Of a stretch of DNA of 64,000 nt, positions 58,196-64,000 are shown piece after piece. This stretch comes from Histoplasma ohiense (taxonomy: Eukaryota; Ascomycota; Eurotiomycetes; Onygenales; Ajellomycetaceae), in the NCBI GenBank assembly GCA_017607445.1, contig JAEVHH010000001.1:6882001-6946000 (forward strand), read 5' to 3'. The notes beneath the pieces are model-generated. The model saw only the letters and a program-made list of their open reading frames with translations, was not told the DNA's origin and made no database searches. The position numbers and the translations under genes are program-made. How positions within the stretch are numbered: position 1 is the first letter of the stretch; each line of letters starts with the position of its first letter.

Positions 58196-58786
58196 ATGGC
58201 TTCAATCAGCCACGATGTAAAGGCTGTTGAAGCCAACTTCGATCCATATTCCCCTATACAACAACAGCTCAGCCCTTTTGACGAATGCGACTCTCCCACC
58301 CCAAAAAGTCTATCACACTGGGAGACGCAAGACACCCTCCCACCTTCGCCGAACCCATGTCTTCTTCCCCCTGGCAGCCCAGCAGGTAGTGATTTCGATC
58401 CTTCGCGTGGAGCAAAGCCATTTTCTCCGTTTTACACACACCCAACGACCCGCACATCTCTCGAACAAGTGAGAAGTGAGGCGCAGGCATGTTGCCAAGG
58501 ATTCAAACTGCACGACGCAGAGAATGGCTATCAGGCGCCCATTAAGCCATCAATGGATTGCCAGGGAAGTGATAGAGGGCTGTGGAGGGTTGGCCCAAAC
58601 AACGCACAGAAGAAGTCCAAATGGCTAGGAAGGCTTAGCCGGAAACAGAGACTTGTCGTCAAGGTGCTGATTGCGTTATTTATCGCTGGAGCTATGGTCG
58701 GAATAGGATTGGGTATTTCAATTTCTCTCGGTGGGGGGGTTTGGAAATCCAAAAACCAGCAAGCGGAGATTCCAAAGCCAGGATGA
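58196..58786 (+). CDS. Single-pass membrane protein, conserved-type hypothetical
   Basis: One exon of 196 residues; the ATG at 58196 (MASISHDVKAVEANFDPYSP) follows an open frame lacking an earlier ATG. Residues 1-150 are polar, Pro/Ser-rich and probably disordered, with SP and PSP patterns. A basic stretch (KKSKWLGRLSRKQRLVVK) precedes one hydrophobic helix (VLIALFIAGAMVGIGLGISI, about residues 155-175) and a short Gly/Lys tail. The positive-inside rule predicts the long N-terminal part in the cytosol and a very short outside tail. This layout is common among uncharacterised Eurotiomycete proteins; no function is assigned. Codon texture and lack of repeats make a real gene likely. Confidence 0.7.
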   Translation: MASISHDVKAVEANFDPYSPIQQQLSPFDECDSPTPKSLSHWETQDTLPPSPNPCLLPPGSPAGSDFDPSRGAKPFSPFYTHPTTRTSLEQVRSEAQACCQGFKLHDAENGYQAPIKPSMDCQGSDRGLWRVGPNNAQKKSKWLGRLSRKQRLVVKVLIALFIAGAMVGIGLGISISLGGGVWKSKNQQAEIPKPG

Positions 58787-60572
58787 TTGGGGACGTCGGA
58801 TTCATAGAGGTATGGATATAATGCGCGACTGAACTATTGGCTGGACGCAGTTTTCCCAGATGGGTTAGCTGACAAATATGAAAGGGAAAAGTCATGCTGC
58901 ATGTTATTTTAACTTCTTTTCCTTTGGGATATTTTCGATGCGTCTTCATTCGCGATGCATGCGCTGTCATTCGCTTCCAGTCACACTCATTCGGGGTCCC
59001 CGTGCTGCGGCGCGGATATCATAAAGTACGCCTTGTTCTCCTGCCAAAGAAGCTCGGATTCAATAAAGCAGCTGCTTCATATTCACTTGTAGGCCAGAAT
59101 TGGCAGAGGGATTTGACTAGGAATGGTCATCGGCTGCGAAATGTTAATTGGGAAGTGATATTTGGGATACACGGGCGTTCTCTTCATCTTTTCGTTTTTC
59201 TTTCCATTCTTTTTTTTTTTTTGCCTCTGTTCTTCTGTATGTTAATGGGAAGTGAGCAACTGACTACATTTCCCAAAATGGGTTGTTCATCATACATGCA
59301 TTCCTGGCGTTCATGGAAGTTGTCAGTCTTCTCAAAGCAACGGACAGTCCTCATTGCAAACACAGCAATGGTACCGTAACCAAGTTGAAACTCGATTCAC
59401 TCATGAATAATGATACACAAGCGAAAGAATAGAAAAGAAAGATCGTGAAAAGCATCGGTTCTTATCCAGTGGTATTCGGCACGTTAGTATCCAATCACAT
59501 GAATATCGGATAAATATACATCCTTCCCGATAACCATCAAATCACATGATCCACAAGTGTGCTACAAAACCGCTCCGAGTTCAACTTTTTTGTTTCCTTT
59601 TTTTTTTTCTCCTTTTCTCTCTTCATCAAAAAGTGAACAGAACCAGCCACGACCGTCGTTCTCGAATAACCCCACAGCGATGTGTTGCCATGAGGCCCTT
59701 CCTTGGGTCTCAGTGGTTCTGGAGAATGAATATCGTACAATCCTTGATAGGAAGTTTCTTTCCCGTTGATACTACGGGTCCTCTTCATTGAGGGCGATGG
59801 GAAGGGAATGTCGATGATGGGATACATTAAATCAAGTTACATGGACAGAATACCCCCTTTGTCCCCGTTCTCTTTCATGGTGAAAAGAGCTGGGTGACGG
59901 GGTTGGAATCGGCAATGCGTTGGCGTTGGCGTTGGCGTTGATATCGGAGCCTAGTGGGAAAAACGTTGTGCGTGTTTGATGATCACAATTCCATGTCTGA
60001 CTATTTGTTTTGTATGGTCTGGAGTGAAGATGCGATTTTCATGCTCTGCAGAGCCATGTGTATCTTTGTCCCGCCTGGCTTGTGGTTGAGCTGTGGTTGA
60101 GCAGTCATCGCCACCGTCAGCCGTGTCTGGTTTTTGTGTGCCTAGAGAGGTGAAGGTAGCCCTGACTGCCTACGAAGTCTGTTGAGGCAAATATAGGATT
60201 GAATATTTTGGTATATGAGCAAATTGTACAAAATATATAAATTGTAATACTAAGTTAAGTGAGGATAAATTGGAAAGAAAATAACTACTGTTAAAGATAA
60301 AATGATGTGCCTGAGATATTCTTTATACTTATATATGAAGTGAGGATTACGTTACCGTTTGTTTAGGTTCAGTCAGTCACTCTCACCAACTACTGTTCAA
60401 GCTGGTTTGTTTGCATGAACGAATCTACGATCAAATCAAAGAGATGGGAAACTAAACGAGCCTGAAGATATGGCGCAGCATCAACGCGCACGGATGAAGC
60501 ATTGTCAACCATTTCAGAGCAGCAGAAACATCCGACAATGTGTATAGTCACCTTTTTCTCGTTTGCTCTATG
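58787..60572. other. Gene-free region with AT-rich segment
   Basis: 3' UTR of the preceding gene, then no recognised gene. There is a short GTTGGC repeat at about 59916-59940 and an A/T-rich stretch at about 60180-60360 that looks like decayed repeat DNA. Confidence 0.5.
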
Positions 60573-61330
60573 TATGAATACTGCCTGTCGGAGCTATCTC
60601 AGGACACACCCCTACGCACCTTCTATGATTTTATGGGCCTAGATGTCTCTACAGAGCATGATCCTGATTTTGAGCACGAGGAAGACTAGCTGGGTAAGAG
60701 CTTAGCTAGCTTCGCACACTTCTCACTCGATAATAAATTTTTTTCATACCGTATCCGTGAGCTCGATTTACAGGCGTGCTTGTCTTTTTATAGTCGAGGC
60801 TTCTGGCCCTGCGCACTATTCAACCATCCCCCAGCACATCGCTCGATATTCCAAAGCGTTCATGGAAGGCATCATGAATTTCTTCTAACACCAGATCGGA
60901 TATCAGTTTTCGAGGCATCTGCCACATCCGCGACCACCATCGCTGTGTAGTCTCGCGTCCATTTGACCAGAGAGAAGCAATAATTCGATTGACTCAACAG
61001 GGTGATAATGCTCGAGATGATGAAGGCAACTAGCAGAGGGCAATCATTTGTGTATCTTGAGGTAGCTCACATCATTCCACATGCCCTAACGCAAGCCGAT
61101 GCAAATGGCCTGTTGGTGGGTCACCCTATCTAGAATGTCACACGGTTTCCTTTCTGGCCTAACACACTGTCTAGGGTGATTCTGAACAAACAAAAAAAAC
61201 AAAAAAACTGCACTCATGATTCTTAACATGCTTGACTGTGGTGTCTCCCATGTTGTTGATGGGTGTTAATGCAAAAACGACCACAATTACTGTAGAGAAA
61301 GTCTTCTTCTTCACAGACACTAAAAATATT
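60573..61330 (+). pseudogene. Decayed HNH-nuclease-domain protein, copy 2
   Basis: Fragments of the same family as the pseudogene at 17685-19053: YEYCLSELSQDTPLRTFYDF ending at TAG (60573-60689), RDHHRCVVSRPFDQREAIIR (60929 on) ending at TAG near 61031, then, after a one-base frame change, GQSFVYLEVAHIIPHALTQA (about 61041-61100). A splice-like GGGTCACC follows. Near 61229 NMLDCGVSHVVDG continues, matching the family's C-terminal NMFxxGVxHLIDG pattern, again with a one-base shift. The HNH-type His is retained here. In-frame stops and at least two indels show it is not functional. Between 60690 and 60928 there is no recognisable coding text. Confidence 0.7.
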
Positions 61331-61369
61331 TGATCAGAACTTTTACATATCAAGAAAGATCCATGATTA

Positions 61370-61800
61370 ATCTTTCAAAAACATACTCTTCAAGTTCACT
61401 GAAGTTGGCTCAATACTCTCAGCTGAGCAAACCAAGATACTGCTACAACAGAAAGAACTCAAGGAGAAGATTGCTGTAATCGCAGCTAAGGATCTTTAAG
61501 ATTAAGCAGTTGAAAAAGGACCAATGGGTCTTTGGCAAAGAGGGTGAAATACTTGGAAACAACCAATGCAGAACTTATTGGTCGAAATACCTCCTTGAAA
61601 GCTGAGGTATCGTCCGCCTTGCATCCCCTTCTTCTAGCAGATATCGTTGTCTATACGGCCAACAACGGACACTGGGCTTGCAGACAGGGCCTCTAGTGTG
61701 AGAAAGCAAACAGAAATTTGTTTCCCCAGAGCCTAGGAGAAGGCTCGCGGCAGAGCTGCACATGATGTTAAATGAGGATGGAGAGAAGGACACTGAGACA
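61370..61800 (+). other. Possible coiled-coil coding relic
   Basis: Protein-like text in more than one frame: SILSAEQTKILLQQKELKEK then IAVIAAKDL (about 61410-61497) ended by TAA, then VKYLETTNAELIGRNTSLKA (about 61546-61605). Heptad-like Leu/Ile spacing suggests coiled coil. Family unknown; it may be the tail of a transposon protein. No intact frame remains. Confidence 0.3.
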
Positions 61801-61969
61801 TTTATTATTATGTTCTTTTGACTGATAGTCGTTCTTTTCCTCCATGGAACTGTTTTACGTTCAAAGGCTCTTGCAACCTGCTCTTTCCATTGTTATTCAC
61901 GATCTGGCTTCATTTCCAGACAATTAGCCTTCTTCAGCCTCATGTGCGGGACAAATAATGCGCCAGCTG

Positions 61970-61970
<1 letters not shown>

Positions 61971-62006
<36 letters not shown>
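61971..62006. repeat. Trinucleotide repeat (ATC)n
   Basis: Twelve ATC/CAT units, encoding poly-Ser in one frame; no gene is supported around it. Confidence 0.85.
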
Positions 62007-62007
<1 letters not shown>

Positions 62008-63322
62008 CTGCTGTCCCCAGCCTGGAAAGGACTCTTCAGTGCTATTGTTATTCACAAACCGGTATGCCTGTGTTGGTGGTGGCGGATGGGAACAACAGCG
62101 TCGTTGAATGACGATGATGAGAGCAACGAACGACGGGGAGTATAGAAAGATTGGAAATGGCACCATGTTGTGTTTGTAGTGATTGAGCTGTGAAGAGGAA
62201 AATGCAATGTTTATTGCATGGATTCTTTCCAGCTTGACCAAAATGAATACAGCGAAATCAACGTAGATGGGCCTGGGGGGGGGCGGGGGTGGGGGGAGAT
62301 AATGGGACTCGGGCAATGATTCATCTGGCATGGCGAGCTGGGTGACTTTTTGAGGGTAACTCAGAGATCAATGTGGACGGACGATCTCATCGGCGAATCC
62401 CTTTTGGCTCATTGTGATCATGGGCCGGGCCTATTCCCATGTTTTGCTCATTGTGGTTCACAGGACACAGCGACTTCGTCACTTCATCTCGTCCACAGCC
62501 TGTCACTACTAGAGGAGCGAGAGGGCAACGGCGCGAAAAACAAAAAACTCCGGACGTTCCCTTGACAGGTAGTGCATTTGCTGCTCTGAAGTTGAGGATA
62601 AAAGGGAGGGCATTTTGACGCCAGGGTAATCTGCACTGATCACAACAATGCACGCCAGCAGTGCTGCGTATCGCTGGTGATACGAGATTTGGGATAGAAG
62701 GCAATGCTCCATTCATGTCGTTGTATGAAGGAAAGGACCTTTCATCCCCAAAATAGAAACCAAAAAATAGTTCCTCCAAACATCATATTGCGCTCTTGAC
62801 TTGAAGAAGCTGGACTTGATAATTGTCCAATCAACTCAAAGCATAAAATTAGGGGTGGATTCAGGAGTGTTTCGGCACAGAGGAAACAGGCGAAACGGAT
62901 TTGAGAACGGTTTCAGGTTTCTATTTCGAGCACTTGAAACGAGGGGGGGAGCAACTTGCAGAATTATTCTGCAAGGGATGGCGATGTTTCGAATGGTTCA
63001 CTGGTCCATGGGAAGAATGGGCTAGTTTCATGCTTCAGGGCCCAAAATTAGAAACAACTCTTGAGCCCGAGACTAACCGGCTAGTCCGCTGTGGCTGTAC
63101 GGGGACCATGGAGCTTTGGCCAGCCAAGGTGTGTTCGGCCTTCGAACAGGAGGAAGCTTCGCATTGACCATTGCATGGCGGTGAAGCTGGATGGGATTCT
63201 TTCATTCGAGCATAAACAAAACCCCAATGATAGTGATAACCTTCTCGCCGTCCTAGATGGGAGACACCAAATCCCAGCGGATGGGTAGAGATAAGCTATT
63301 CATGCATTGAAGGTGGCTGGGC

Positions 63323-63325
<3 letters not shown>

Positions 63326-63358
<33 letters not shown>
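63326..63358. repeat. Poly-T tract (about 33 nt)
   Basis: The longest pure homopolymer of the right half. No adjacent gene or target duplication was found that would make it a retroposon tail. Confidence 0.9.
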
Positions 63359-64000
63359 CATGTCATACAGCTCGATGTGCATAGCTGAAGCGCGAAAGAG
63401 GAGTCAGCCAGTGAGGAGATCATCGTAGGATTTTCAGAGAGCCGGGGTAGAATACACATACCGGCTGCTGGCGCCGTGGGATGTTGTTGAAGGCCAATGC
63501 CAGTCTGAGATCCCCAAGTGCGAGCAACATTACTGGCTGATAAATGTCCCCGAAATAACTAGCTATGGGGAAGAGCGCGACAAACTTGAGCTAGGAGGAA
63601 GGGCATCATGCCCATATGCCGTTTATGGGGGGACACAAAAGCGACGCAGCGTTGAGAATCCCAAGCACAGGCAGAGACAGACGGCGTTGGCGTGTTGTCA
63701 ACCACTTACTTGGTGCTGGTCCAGCCGCCGAGATGGAACAACAACCCGTCCCAAGCACGCGCTGGGTGAGTCTCCAAGCACGAACCAGAGAGCGAGGCTT
63801 GGAGTCGCTGTTGCTTATCCTCGACATATCGACATACCCGTGGCACGAGAGGATCCGGCCGACTCGTCAATTGGCCATTACGGGCCTGTCGAGCAGATAT
63901 TTATCCCGTTTTTATCAAAAAAGGGCCAGTATATGCCCAAGCTCTGCGCGGGGGGAAACATCAAGACAGACATATAGCAGGCGTCTATAAAGGTGGATGA

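Larger units (their letters stand above)
61801..64000. other. Right end of the window, no supported gene
   Basis: Short overlapping frames only; the longest (63616-63990, 124 codons) has no recognised family and may run beyond the window. It contains an (ATC)n array at about 61971-62006, a poly-G-rich run near 62275-62300 and a poly-T of 33 at 63326-63358. Confidence 0.45.

Noticed and set aside
63616..63990. 124-codon plus-strand frame at the right edge
   Set aside because: No recognised family, overlaps frames on both strands, and the window ends too soon to judge.

Overview
The window looks like nuclear DNA of a filamentous ascomycete, most likely a Eurotiomycete and possibly one of the Onygenales. 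Genes carry short GT-AG introns (about 50-150 nt) with CTGAC-like branch points, and the families are typical of these fungi (FlbA-type RGS regulator, Set3, Yor1-type ABC transporter, Gts1-type ArfGAP). Gene-free stretches are long and full of A/T homopolymers and microsatellites. The placement below class level is inference from family content and style.

Layout. ORC4 (887-3228, +) is followed by almost 8 kb without a recognisable gene, then flbA (11072-13530, +), which converges on CDC73 (15652-17353, -). An HNH-family pseudogene (17685-19053, +) converges on SET3 (20338-23759, -). About 8 kb of gene-poor DNA follows, holding a decayed coding relic near 28.7-29.7 kb. Then come a Gts1-like ArfGAP gene (31862-34202, +), GPI10 (35529-38277, -) and ornithine aminotransferase (38800-40363, +). 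The last two are divergent across about 520 bp.

From 40 kb on, the window is accessory in character. It holds a roughly 1.05 kb foldback element with long inverted arms and a nested 88-bp insertion (44813-45861), a YOR1-type ABC transporter (46681-51278, +), and a tRNA-like/SINE segment. Next is an ADP-ribosylglycohydrolase pseudogene (52313-56564, +) split by a 2 kb GT...AG-bounded block that contains an 18-bp minisatellite and a perfect hairpin. A small single-membrane-pass protein gene (58196-58786, +) and a second HNH-family relic (about 60573-61330, +) follow.

The intact genes are housekeeping or regulatory (replication origin licensing, transcription elongation, chromatin, G-protein signalling, vesicle traffic, GPI-anchor synthesis, arginine catabolism, drug efflux) and do not form one pathway. 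No biosynthetic cluster, CRISPR array, rRNA gene or complete tRNA gene was seen. The most interesting material is the repeat biology: the foldback element with its own insertion, the intron-like 2 kb insertion in the ADP-ribosylglycohydrolase gene, and two independently decayed copies of one HNH family. Exon boundaries were set by hand from splice signals and reading-frame continuity.
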